Below, piece by piece: positions 8,972 through 19,600 of a stretch of 64,000 nt of DNA. The notes under the pieces were generated by a model. The model saw only the letters and a list, made by a program, of their open reading frames with translations, made no database searches and was not told the DNA's origin. The translations under genes and the position numbers were made by a program. Position 1 is the stretch's first letter; every line of letters starts with the position of its first letter. Source of the DNA: CAVUAN01 sp963739435 (GTDB lineage Bacteria > Acidobacteriota > Thermoanaerobaculia > UBA5066 > Gp7-AA6); NCBI GenBank assembly GCA_963739435.1, contig CAVUAN010000006.1, forward strand, positions 186,001-250,000. The letters are read 5' to 3'.

Positions 8972-10078
8972 ATGCGCAAGCTCTTCAAAACGCTCATCAT
9001 TCTGGTCGTCCTCGTGGCGGTCGCCGGGGCCGTGTACGCCCTGGCCCGGTCGGGAAAGAGCGACAAGGACGGGCTCAAGCAGCTGACCGTCGAAGCGGGC
9101 TCGATCACCGAGAAGGCGATTGCGGTCGGCCAGATCCAGCCGAGACAGAAGTTTTCGGTCAAGTCCAAGATCTCCGGCATCGTGAAGCGCTGCCTCGTCA
9201 GCGTCGGCGACTCCGTGCATTCCGGCGACCCCCTGTTCGAGATCGGCCCGGACCCGACCCCCCAGGAGCTGACCGACGTCGACCGGCAGGTGGATTCGAC
9301 GACGGCTTCCTTCGAGCGGGCGAAAGCGGACTACGAGAGGGCCCAGGAGCTCTCCCGCAACGGCTTCCTGCCCAAGTCGGATCTGGACACCAAGCGGGAA
9401 TCCTACGAGCTCGCCAAGATCGCGCTCGCGCGGGCCGAGCAGGGACGAGACCTGACCCGCAAGGGGAAAGTCTCGACGGCCAACATCACGATGGATTCCA
9501 TCATCCGCGCGCCGGCAGCCGGAACGATGCTGACGCGCCTGGTCAACCCGGGCGACCCGATCACGCCGCTGACCTCCTACCAGCCGGGAACCGAGCTCGC
9601 CACGGTGGCCGACATGAGCGATCTCATCTTCAAGGGAACGGTGGACGAGATCGACGTCGGCAAGCTGCGCGTCGGCCTGACCGCCCGGATCAAGGTCGGA
9701 GCGCTGCCGACCGACGTCGTCACCGGCCACGTCTCGCGCATCGCGCCCCAGGCACAGCAGAAAGAGGGCGCAACACTGTTCGACGTCGAGATCGAGCTCG
9801 ACCCGGCCAAAGGCGTCACGCTGCGCGCCGGCTACTCGGCCAATGCCGATCTCATCATCCGCGAAAAGAAAGACATCCTCATGCTCCCCGAGAGGGTCGT
9901 GATCTTCGAAGACGGGGGAAAGAAGACGTCCGTCGAAGTCCCGGGAGCCAGGCCCAAGGACGAGCCAAAGAAAGTCGCCGTCAAGCTCGGCATCTCCGAC
10001 GGCATGAACGTCGAGGTCGTTTCGGGCCTCGACAAGGGCGCGAAAGTCGTGGAGCGCCCGCCGAAGAAGATCAGCTGA
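8972..10078 (+). CDS. MacA/HlyD-like periplasmic adaptor of an ABC export system
   Basis: A 368-residue membrane-fusion protein. An N-terminal anchor helix (TLIILVVLVAVAGAVYAL) is followed by a lipoyl-like half (GQIQPRQKFSVKSKISG), a coiled-coil hairpin near residues 100-150 (FERAKADYERAQELSRNGF) and the returning barrel strand (IRAPAAGTMLTRLVNPGDPI). It should bridge the inner-membrane ABC transporter to the outer membrane in the periplasm. The ATG at 8972 follows a GGGAGG ribosome site. Two MacB-like permease genes and an ATPase follow, after a 213-base spacer containing an inverted repeat. Cargo is unknown; lipoproteins, peptides or a macrolide-like compound are all possible. Confidence 0.85.
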   Translation: MRKLFKTLIILVVLVAVAGAVYALARSGKSDKDGLKQLTVEAGSITEKAIAVGQIQPRQKFSVKSKISGIVKRCLVSVGDSVHSGDPLFEIGPDPTPQELTDVDRQVDSTTASFERAKADYERAQELSRNGFLPKSDLDTKRESYELAKIALARAEQGRDLTRKGKVSTANITMDSIIRAPAAGTMLTRLVNPGDPITPLTSYQPGTELATVADMSDLIFKGTVDEIDVGKLRVGLTARIKVGALPTDVVTGHVSRIAPQAQQKEGATLFDVEIELDPAKGVTLRAGYSANADLIIREKKDILMLPERVVIFEDGGKKTSVEVPGARPKDEPKKVAVKLGISDGMNVEVVSGLDKGAKVVERPPKKIS

Positions 10079-10102
10079 CCAGGAGATGGACAACGCACTG
10101 GT

Positions 10103-10240
10103 GTCATTCCGAGCGAAGCGAGGAATCTGCTCCGGTCGAAGCACGACGAGGGTAGATGCCTCGACGGAGCCTGCCCCGAGAAATGCGCATGCCGACACCA
10201 GAATTACCAGAGTAGATCCCTCGACTTCGCTCGGGATGAC
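10103..10240. repeat. Inverted dispersed repeat between adaptor and permease genes
   Basis: Left arm 10103-10131 (GTCATTCCGAGCGAAGCGAG...) is matched in inverted orientation by 10211-10240 (...TCGACTTCGCTCGGGATGAC). A partial third copy (CTCGGGATGAC) ends near 10266. This GTCAT-CCCGAGCGAAG element resembles small palindromic repeats scattered through many bacterial genomes. It fills most of the 213-base gap inside an otherwise tight export operon and could fold into a large mRNA hairpin, changing expression of the downstream permeases relative to the adaptor. No gene is supported within it. Confidence 0.75.
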
Positions 10241-10291
10241 ATTGGACGTGGAGGGGCTCGGGATGACAACGGAAGCGGCAAGACGACGGTC

Positions 10292-11524
10292 ATGCTGAAC
10301 GTCAAAGACACGATCCGGCAGTTGCTGCGCGACGTGCGGAGCCAGAAGCTCCGGACGTCTCTGACGATCTTCGGCATCGTCTGGGGCACCGTCGCGGTCA
10401 CGCTGCTCGGCGCCTTCGGGCAGGGTCTCCACAAGCAGATGATCAAGAACTCGGCGGGCCTGGGCGACCGCATCGCCATCGCCTGGCCCGGCCTGACGTC
10501 GGTTCCCTGGGAGGGCCTGGGCCGCGGCCGGCGAATCCGCCTGAGCGAGGAGCACGTCGAGGCCGTGCGCCGCGAGGCGGCCGGCGTCGTCGCCGTCTCG
10601 TCGGAATACAACGACACTCTGAAGCTCCACTACGGCCTGAAGACGGTGGCCGTCGACGTGTCGGGGGTCTGGCCCGAGTTCGGCGCAATGCGAAACCTGA
10701 TCCCGGAGGCCGGCGGCCGGTTCATCAATCCGACCGACCAGGCCGAGCAGCGGAGGACTCTCTTCCTCGGCGACAAGATCTCGGGCGAGATTTTCGGTAA
10801 GGAGCCGGCCGTCGGCAAGACCGTCATCCTGGGCGGTTCGCCGTTCTTAATCGTCGGCGTTCTCCAGAAGAAGGTCCAGAACTCGAGCTACAACAGCCGC
10901 GACGAGGGCAGGGGTTACATGCCCGGATCGACGTTTCGCGCGCTGACCGGGTCCAAGTACGTGAACAACTTTCTCTATCAGCCCCTCTCGGCCTCGCAGT
11001 CCGAATCCGTCACCGAGAACGTTCGCGCAGTCCTGGCCCGCCAGTTGCGCTTCGACCCGACGGACAAGGAAGCGCTCTCGGTCTGGGACACGGCGCAGCA
11101 GTTCAAGTTCCTGGACACCTTCTTCCTGTCCTTCCGGCTCTTCATCGCGATCATCGGCTGCTTCACGCTCGTCGTCGGCGGGATCGGCGTCTCGAACATC
11201 ATGAACGTGGTCGTCGAGGAGCGCACCAAGGAGATCGGCATCAAGATGGCGCTGGGCGCGCGTCAGGGCTGGGTCTTGCGCCAGTTCCTTCTCGAGACCA
11301 TGCTGATCACGGCCCTGGGCGGAGCGATCGGCTTTGCCATGTCGTGGGCCGTCTGCAGCGTCTTTCCGAAGTTCGGCGCGACGAACTTCGTCGGCGACCC
11401 GGAGATCTCCTTTCCCGTCGCCGCCCTGACGGCCCTCGTCCTGGGCGTGACGGGTCTCTTGGCCGGCTACTTCCCGGCGCGCGACGCGTCGCGGCTGGAC
11501 CCCGTCGTTGCGATGAAGCTCTGA
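10292..11524 (+). CDS. MacB-like ABC transporter permease (first of two)
   Basis: A 410-residue permease with the MacB/FtsX layout: one N-terminal helix (LTIFGIVWGTVAVTLLG), a periplasmic core domain of about 230 residues, and three C-terminal helices containing the family signature EERTKEIGIKMALGAR. It ends in FPARDASRLDPVVAMKL, typical of the family. It lacks an ATPase domain; the ATPase is a separate gene two positions on. Such transporters act as mechanical pumps coupled to a periplasmic adaptor. The next permease is a close relative, so a heterodimer is likely. Confidence 0.88.
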   Translation: MLNVKDTIRQLLRDVRSQKLRTSLTIFGIVWGTVAVTLLGAFGQGLHKQMIKNSAGLGDRIAIAWPGLTSVPWEGLGRGRRIRLSEEHVEAVRREAAGVVAVSSEYNDTLKLHYGLKTVAVDVSGVWPEFGAMRNLIPEAGGRFINPTDQAEQRRTLFLGDKISGEIFGKEPAVGKTVILGGSPFLIVGVLQKKVQNSSYNSRDEGRGYMPGSTFRALTGSKYVNNFLYQPLSASQSESVTENVRAVLARQLRFDPTDKEALSVWDTAQQFKFLDTFFLSFRLFIAIIGCFTLVVGGIGVSNIMNVVVEERTKEIGIKMALGARQGWVLRQFLLETMLITALGGAIGFAMSWAVCSVFPKFGATNFVGDPEISFPVAALTALVLGVTGLLAGYFPARDASRLDPVVAMKL

Positions 11525-11532
11525 GGCCGAAG

Positions 11533-12790
11533 ATGACGCGCCGAGACCTCTCCGTCGTCCTCCACCTTTTTACGCGCACCGCGCGCCTGCAAAAGAAACG
11601 CGCCACGTTGACGATCGCTTCGATTGCCTGGGGGACCGTGACGATCCTGCTGCTGCTGGCTTTCGGCGAGGGCCTGAAGCGCCAGTTTTCGCGCAACGAG
11701 CGGTCGATGGGCGAGAACCTCGCGATCCACTGGCCGGGCGAGACCTCGAAGGTCTGGAAGGGCCTGCCCGAGGGGCGGCCCATCCAGCCGCGGATCGACG
11801 ACATCGCCATGCTCCGCGAGCGCATCCCCGGCTGCGACATCTGGGGCGAGATGCGCACCGGGCGCACGCTGTTCATGTACGGCCGCAAGACGGTGAACGC
11901 CTCAGCTGTCCGGGGTCAACTGGAACTATGGCGATCCGCGCAAGCACTACGCGCAGCCGGGCGGACGGTTCCTGAACGCCCGGGATGAAGAGGACAAGCG
12001 CCGCGTTGTGTTTCTCGGCTACGAGCTGGCCGAGGACATCTTCGCCAAAGAAGACCCGGTGGGAAAGACGGTCCTGATCAACAACTTCCCGTTCACGGTC
12101 ATCGGCGTCATGGAAAGAAAGACACAGACCTCGGCTTACGGTGGCCAGGACAAGAACCACGCCGTGATTCCGATCACGACGTTCCGAGCGCTGATCGGGC
12201 GCGACAAGCTCTGGGTCCTCGTCATCCACACCGAGAAGTCCGAGGACATGGAGCCCGTGTTGGCGCGCGCCAACGAGGTCATGGCCGCCAAGTACGGCTA
12301 CGACCCGAAGGACGAGCACGTCTGGGGCATCTGGAACACGGTGAAGGGCCAGGCCGTCTCCGCCAAGATCTTCCTCGGCATGGAAATGTTCTTCGGCATC
12401 ATCGGCGCGTTGACCCTCATCATCGGGTGCGTCGGCGTCGCCAACATCATGTACGCCGTGGTCAAGGAGCGCACGCGCGAGATCGGCGTCAAGATGGCCC
12501 TCGGAGCGCGCCGCAGCTGGATCACCCTTCCCTTCCTGCTCGAAGGCCTGATCTACACGCTTCTGGGAGGCCTCTTCGGAGCTGTCATCGCGATCGTGAT
12601 CGTGACGGCCCTCGGGATGATTCCCCAGCAGAGCACGAAAGTGCTCGAGTTCCTGGGCAAGCCCACGCTTTCGTGGCCGATCGGGGCGGCCACGGTGGCG
12701 ATCCTCGGAACGGCCGGGCTTCTGGCCGGCTACTTTCCCGCGCGCCGCGCCGCCGGCATCGACCCGGCCGCCACCTTGAGGTACGAGTGA
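11533..12790 (+). CDS. MacB-like ABC transporter permease (second, one frameshift)
   Basis: Same fold as its neighbour: N-terminal helix (LTIASIAWGTVTILLLLAF), periplasmic core, then three helices with KERTREIGVKMALGARRSW and the C-terminal FPARRAAGIDPAATLRYE. The frame slips near 11904. After the slip the core continues as VNWNYGDPRKHYAQPGGRF. The total is one base over a multiple of three, so one inserted base would restore 418 residues. The stop overlaps the ATPase start (ATGA). Together with the first permease it probably forms the membrane channel of the exporter. Confidence 0.82.
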
Positions 12791-13494
12791 TGTCCCAAAC
12801 CGGCCAGCCGAACATCATCGAGATGCAGTCGATCCGCAAGGTCTACGACACGGGCAAGATCAAGGTCGAGGCCCTGAAAGGGATCGAGCTCGTCGTGACG
12901 CCCGGCGAGTTCGTGGCGATCGTCGGCCCCTCGGGCTCGGGGAAGTCCACGCTGATGAACCTGATCGGCTGTCTCGATACGCCTTCGGATGGGACCTACC
13001 GCCTTGCCGGAGAGGACGTGTCGCGGTTTGACCGGGACGAGCTTGCCGACGTGCGCAATCGGCGCGTCGGGTTCGTGTTCCAGGGCTTCAATCTCCTGTC
13101 GGCGATCTCGGCGTACGAGAACGTCGAGCTGCCCATGGTCTTCGGGGGCGTGCCGCCCAGGGAGCGCCGGACGCGGACGGAGGAGCTTCTGGCGCGCGTG
13201 GGCCTCGGCGACAGGATGGAGCACAAGCCAACGGAGCTGTCCGGCGGACAGATGCAGCGCGTCGCGATCGCGCGCGCGCTGGCCATGCAGCCCGACGTGG
13301 TGCTGGCTGACGAGCCCACGGGCAACCTCGACACGGCCGCCGGCGGCGACATCATGCAGATCTTCACCGACCTCTGGAAGCAGGGCCGCACGATGGTCGT
13401 CATCACGCACGACATGACGCTCGCCCGCCGCGCCTCCCGCGTCGTCCGCATCCAGGACGGCGTCATCGTCTCCGACGGCGCCGTCGCCGCGTAG
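12790..13494 (+). CDS. ABC transporter ATP-binding protein, MacB/LolD-like
   Basis: A 234-residue ATPase with Walker A (GPSGSGKST), a Q-loop (VFQGFNLL), the signature ELSGGQMQR, Walker B (VVLADEPTGNLD) and the H-loop histidine (VITHD). The PTGNLD and EYVAI/GEFVAIVGP context places it in the LolD/MacB/FtsE group. Its ATG overlaps the TGA of the second permease by four bases, so all three parts of the transporter are made from one message. It ends in front of an inverted repeat that may act as a two-way terminator with the convergent macroglobulin gene. Confidence 0.9.
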   Translation: MSQTGQPNIIEMQSIRKVYDTGKIKVEALKGIELVVTPGEFVAIVGPSGSGKSTLMNLIGCLDTPSDGTYRLAGEDVSRFDRDELADVRNRRVGFVFQGFNLLSAISAYENVELPMVFGGVPPRERRTRTEELLARVGLGDRMEHKPTELSGGQMQRVAIARALAMQPDVVLADEPTGNLDTAAGGDIMQIFTDLWKQGRTMVVITHDMTLARRASRVVRIQDGVIVSDGAVAA

Positions 13495-13506
13495 GCCACT
13501 TCCCTT

Positions 13507-13616
13507 CCCTCTCCCTCCGGGAGAGGGTCAGGGTGAGGGGAGGGCAGCTGCCCACAAAGTTCATGCCACGGCTTCGGTTCTCCCCTCACCCCCGCCCTCT
13601 CCCGGGGGAGAGGGGG
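13507..13616. repeat. Inverted pair of GGGAGAGGG-type repeats between convergent genes
   Basis: Copy one (13507-13541) contains CCCTCTCCCTCCGGGAGAGG followed by GTCAGGGTGAGGGGAG. Copy two (13580-13616) is the inverted version with a few changes. Each copy has an internal hairpin, and the two copies can pair with each other. Such sequences are widespread dispersed repeats in bacterial genomes. The pair sits between the convergent ATPase and macroglobulin genes and could end transcription from both sides. Copy two is read as protein: it encodes the last residues of the macroglobulin (TPSPPGEGGGEGRT). Confidence 0.75.
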
Positions 13617-16600
13617 TTACCGCGGACTTCACGGTGAGCGTCACTCCCGCCGAGTAGGCGGCGAACTCCGGGGCGTACATGGACTGGACGGTGGCGGGGC
13701 CGACCTTGAAGGTCCCGGCCATGTTGGCGCGCAGCCGGTACTTGAACGTGTATTCGCCGGCCGGAAGCTGCTCGAAGAAGAAGTTCGCTCCGGAATCGCG
13801 CGTCTCCTCGTAGTAGACGAGCCCCAGGTCCCACTTCCAGCGCGATACCGAGATCCCTGGCTCGAGGCCCGCCGCCCGCGGGTCGCGCAGGTGGACGTAC
13901 TCGGCCGCGTGCTTGGACCGAAGCGAGATCTGGACCTCGACCTCGTCGCCCGGCGAAACTGCCGTCCCCTCGGCCAGCGGCTTCAGCACGAAGCCCTGCG
14001 GGGTCGATTCGCGCCGGAAGTACTTGCGCGAGACCGCGAAAAAGTCGCCCCGCTCCTCCTCGGGCAGCTTCTCCGTCGAAAAGTGCCAGGTCGCCGAGGC
14101 GAAGGCGAGGCCCTTGCCCTCCTTCTCGACGACGACCGTCGAGGCCGTCTTCGGATCGAGCTTGTCGCCGGGCACGACGACCTGGTTCTTCTTGCCGGTG
14201 TAGCGGTCGGGCTCGAACACGAACACGGTCTTCTGGCCGCCGACTGTCACGGTCGCGTCCTCGCGGATGCCGAGAGCGCCCTCGTTCTTCAGGTAGTAGG
14301 CCAGCGAGTAGATGACCTCCGCCGTGGCTCGCGTCGACTTCCACTGGTTCAGCTTCTTGTTCAGCATCAGCCACTGCGCGAGCCCGGCGCGGGTGGGACT
14401 CTTCGGTTCGAGCTCCGAGAGGGTGCGCAGGGCGAACGCCTGCGTCTCGATCGTGTCGTTGTACCAGAGCCAGGAACGGTCCTCGGGCGCCCAGTACGTG
14501 CCGAGGTCCCGCTCGGTCTTGGCCGAGTCCATGACGCTGTCCCAAACGAGCTTCGCGTCCGCGGGCCGACCCATACGCTTCAACGTCAGCGCGAGTTGTC
14601 CTTTGAGATACGGCGGATGGACCTTCCAGTGGCTAAACGAGTAGTCGATCAAGATACGCCGGTACGCGTCGTCGAAGGCCGGCTTGTACCAGCTCTCATC
14701 GGGGTACGAGGAGAGCGTGTAGTTCAGGAATGTCGCGAAGTGACAGAAACCTGGCGCGTGCATGCAGCGGTCGAGGTCCCGTCGGATGTCGGCGCCAGCG
14801 TAAGCCCAGCCCCTCTGCACCATGTCCTTAGGCACCTCGGCGCCGAACTCGAGAGCGTTGGCGAAGCCGTGGAGGATGTAGAGAGTCATGTACGGTGAGG
14901 GCGGGCCGCCCGGCCACCACGGAAAGCCGCCCGATTGGGTCTGCGCCTTGCGGAGCTTTGCCAGCGAAGTCTCGCGCTCCGCTCTGGCGACACGTGGGTC
15001 GAGCACGCGCGCCAGCGACAGGCCCGTGTCGCGCCCGCCCCTGGCGTTTTCGAGCCAGGGCGTCTCCTCGAGCGCCATCTTGCGATTGGCGTCGGCCCCA
15101 TCCCAGGTTTCGAGCTGCGTCTCGCGCTTCGACATCTCTTCGGCCATCTTCGCGACCGCCGGATAGTCTTTGAACAGCGAGGACACGATCCCGGTCGAGA
15201 CGAAGCGGTTCAGCGTCTGCTCGGTGCACTCGTACGGATAGTTGACGAGATACGGCAAGGCCTGCAGGACCGAATAGAAGAGCTGGGCGTCGACCGTGAC
15301 GACCATCTGCTCGTTGATGAGAGTCGGGTCGTCGCTGCGGGCCATGTCCGCAAATGTCATTTCGCGCCGGTCCCGGTCGTGCAGGGTCACGAACCGCGAC
15401 TGCATGAGGTGCACGCGCCCGGGCAGGACGGGAACCGGCCGGAGCTCGCCGTCCGACGTGTTGCCCGAGATTGCCGTCACCTTGAAGGCGTAGAGGCCCA
15501 CGCGCTTGGGTGCGGCGAGGGTCAGGGCGACGTTGGCGCCGCCGCCCGAAGCGACCGTGAACGGCAAGCTCGCCTTTTCGGCAGAGACCCCGAACAACGC
15601 GAGGACGCTGGCGTTCGTCTCGGCATCCAGGATGTCGATCGACACGCGGCCCGACATCGCCTTGTCCGACGCGTTGTTGACGACGACCTTCAGCTCCGCT
15701 GTGTCTCCCTCCCGCAGAAAGCGCGGGACGTACGGCCGGACCATCAGGTCCTTGACGCTCTTGGTTTCCTTCTTGATCGAGCCCGCCTTGAAGTCGCGCG
15801 TGACGGCGTGCACGAAGACGTTCCAGGACGTGACCGAGTCGGGAACCGTGAACTCGATCGAGGCCGTTCCGTCGGGCCCGGTCAGCAGGTGCGGCTGCCA
15901 GAAAGCCGTCTCGGAAAACGCGCTGCGCAGAGGCACCGCTGCCTCCGGCGGCGAAGGAGCCGCGGGAGAGGACGCCAGCGCGTTCTTGTCCTTGCGCTCG
16001 GGCTCCTCGGCAGCCGCCTTCGCCATCGGCGCGGCGGCGTCCATCGCTACCACCTCAGAACGCATCCGGGAGTCGCGGAGACCGCCGGCAAGGCCGAATC
16101 CGCGCTGGCCCGGTCCGCCGATCGCGTAGCCCCCGTAGAACTTGGGCGTGTCCGGCCGCAGAGAGGGTGGAGGCGGAAGGCTCGGGAAGTTCTCGCGGAT
16201 GTACTGGAAACCGGCTTCGCCCAGGTTGGCCCGGCTCCAGTCGACACCGGTGCGATTCGGGTAAACGGAAAGGGGGCTCGGCGGGAAATGCCCGACGAAC
16301 GCATCGAGGGTGCGGTCGTACATGTAGGCCAGAAGCTCCGCCGCTGCTTTCTCCGATCCGGACGCCTTCGGCCCTTCGACCTTCACCTTCCACGTCTCGC
16401 GGGCGCCCGGCTTGAGCTTGTCGCGGAAGGTCTCGAAGCTGACCGTGAGCTCCTTGTCGTCCCACGGCACGAAGACCGACTGGGAGAGCGCCATGAACTG
16501 GTGGTCGCGCGAGCCCGAGAGCTTCACCGAGAACCCGCCGCGGTCCGCCTCGCCAACGGGAATCTCGATCAAGGACGGCGACTTTTCGGACAGAGCGCGC

Positions 16601-19600
16601 CGCTCGACGCGCCGGCCGGACCGGTAGATGTCGAAGAAGAGGGCCTGGTTTCGCAGGCCGGAGGCCACGAGCAGGCGCACGGTGCCTCCGACCGGCACCG
16701 AGGCGCTCTCGAGCGAGAGGACAGCGGGCAGGGCGAGAGGCGTCTTCGCGCCGCCGACCAGGAATTCCCGCGGCATCTCGAAGGTCGCGCCGAAGTCGTC
16801 CACCGTGCGGTAGAGGAGGCGGTAGGCGCCGGCCGGCAAGCCCGGGACCTCGACAGACGCCTCCCCTTTCGCGTCGTGCGTCAGCTCGCCGTGCGCGACC
16901 TCCGCACCGTCCTTCCAGAGCCGGATCATCCGCTCCGGCGAGTACTCGGTGTCCCAGCGCGGCCGCAGCGCGTCGCCGGGCGTCCGGTACGCGTCCTTCG
17001 TCGAACCACGCGCCGCAACAGGCTGATCGGCCGGGAGGATCGTCGTGCCCGGCTGCTGGAGCGCCACGATACGGAAGGAGCCGTGCCCGGCCCGGGGCAC
17101 GCCGTCGAGGTTCGTCCGAACGACACGGAAACTGCCGGGCTTCGACTCGCGCAGAAATCCCGGCGGGGCATCCACGCGCGCTTCGACCGAGACGAAGCCC
17201 AGGCGGAAGGACCGGGAGGCCGAGCGGGTCTCGCCGCCCTCGTCTGAAACGTCGGCGTCGACCTTGTAGGAATACGTCAGGTCTTTCGACCCCGAGCCCA
17301 GCCTCTCGTCGACGCCCGGCGTGAACGCGACCTCGAAGGTTCCGTCCGGCTGCAGGGACGAGACGCCGCTCGCTACCGTCTGCGCGCGCACGGAAGGATT
17401 CGGGTACCAGGACCAGTACGACCACCAGAAATACTGCGGCGTGCGTGTCGCGCGCCAGCGCACGGAGCCGCTCGAAACCGGAAGACCGAAGTAGTAGCGG
17501 GCCTCGCCCGTGAGCCGCGCCGGCTGGTTCAGCCGCAGGGGCGACGCGGGGTCTTTCCACGTGACCTCGAAGGTCGGGCGCTTGTACTCCTCGACGCGCA
17601 CGGTCGCCTGCGCGCCGCCGAGCGAGCTCCCGAGCCGCCACGCGCCGAGCGCGCGCCCGGCCGGGACGACGAACTCGCCGGCCGCCGACCCGAAAGCGGT
17701 GGTCGTGACCTCGCGCTCATCCACCTTCTGGTTGTTCTGGTCGAAGAGGGTCACCGTGACGGGCGTTGCCGGAAGAACCTCGAAACGGCCGGCGCGCGGA
17801 CTTCCGCGGTATCCGAGCACCTTCCAGAAGATCTTCTGGAGCGGCCGGTAGATGCTCCGGTCGGTGAAGAGAAGCGAGGACGTCACCTCCGAGGGCTGCG
17901 GGGAGCCGTAGGGGAAGTAGATGCTCATGTCCAGGCCCAGATCTTTGCCGTGGCGGGCGAACAGGAAAGCGCCGCCGCCCGGCCTCGTGGCGCCGAAGGA
18001 AAGCTGCGCCAATCCTCCGGCGCCTGTCGTGGCGGAGGAGACGCGCTCGATGCGTTCCGGGTTCCAGAGCGTCCGCAGGACGGTCGCCTCGACGCCCGAG
18101 ACCGGCTGGCCGGTCTCGCCCGAGAGCGCCTGGACCTCGAGAAAGCTCGATGCGTCCGTGTCGCCGGAAACGGGGCGCGTCACGAGGACGAGATCGGACA
18201 GGATGAAGTGCGCGGCGACGAGCGGAAACCCCGGCCCGCCAAAGCTCGCGGCTCCGGACACGGCGACGACGTAAGCCCCGGGCTCCTTCATGGGCGGCGT
18301 GACGAACGTGGTGTGCTGGCGGTAGTCGGGAGTCGGCGGAAGCGGCGCGATCCACTCGGCCGCCGGGGTCTGCGTGTCGACGATCTTGCGCAGCTCGTCG
18401 TTGTTCGGAAGGATCGCGAACTGGTTGTGAGCCGACTCGACGCGCGCGGCCAGGTCGAATCGGAAGGCCCGGCACACGAGCCGCTCGACGTTCTTGTGTG
18501 TGACCTGGATCGAGCGCCGTCCCGGCCCGTCGTTCTGCATCGTTCGAAGCGCGTATGCCGGCGCCTCGATTTGCTTGATGATCGCGAGGCAGCGCTGCCC
18601 GCCGACCGAAGAGGGATACGCTTTCCGGCCCTGCTCCGCAATCGACCGCGCCCGCACGAGATCGCCCGAGAAGTCCGGGCGCTCGACGAACTCGGCCAGC
18701 TGCGCTTTTCCCATTGCGAACCACGGCAGGCTGGCGAAGGCCGGCAGCCGATCCTCGAGGTCCTTCTCGATTGCCTGGCGGTCCTCGTCTTCCGCAAAGG
18801 CCGCAAAGAGGCGCCGCAGCCTCTCGAGACGCGCCTCGAGCGCGCCCTCGCGCTCGGACCGGGAGGCATGCCACGCCTCGAGGTCGTCCAAGACCGCAAC
18901 CATCCGCGCGAGGGGGTGAATCGCGTCGTCGTCGACTTTCATCGCCCTCGCCAGGCTGTCGGAGCGCAGGAGCGAAGGCAGGCCGAGCTGATAGATCTCG
19001 TTGGATTCGGCGGCAGTCCAGCCCGAGGAATCGGAGAGGTGCGCCGCGAACAGGTACGTCACGGCGTCCCGCAGAGTGCTCCGCACGCCTTCGGGATAGG
19101 TGTTTGGCTCGAGGAACTCCTTCAAGGCTTTCGATCCCTCTTTTCCGAGGGCATCGCGCTCCTTCCACAGCCGCGCGTAAGCCTTGACAGCCTCGGCATA
19201 GATCTGCGGGCCGGTCCAGGCCTTGAGGTCGACAGCTCCCTTCGACTCCACCCGCTCGCGCTGCTGGATTTCCCACGAGTAGATGTGGAAGTAGTTGACG
19301 AGCGACTGCGCGTAGAAGAGCTCGAGCGCCGTCCTTGCGACCAGGCCCTGCGGCCAGGGCTGATCCTTCAAGAACCGCACGGCCGTCTCGTAGCCGTGCA
19401 GGCCCGTCCGGAGCTGGACTTCGCGGATCAAAGCCCTGGTCCACTCCGCCTCGTCCCCCGCTTTTTGCGCCGCTTCGCGCCGCCGCGTCACGAGCTTGGC
19501 CGCCTCCTCGAACTTCTGTTCCGCGACAAGTCGGTCGATCTCCTTCCAATCGGCCGGCTGTCCGCCGGGGGAAGGCGTCGGGCGCGGGGCGACGGCAGGG

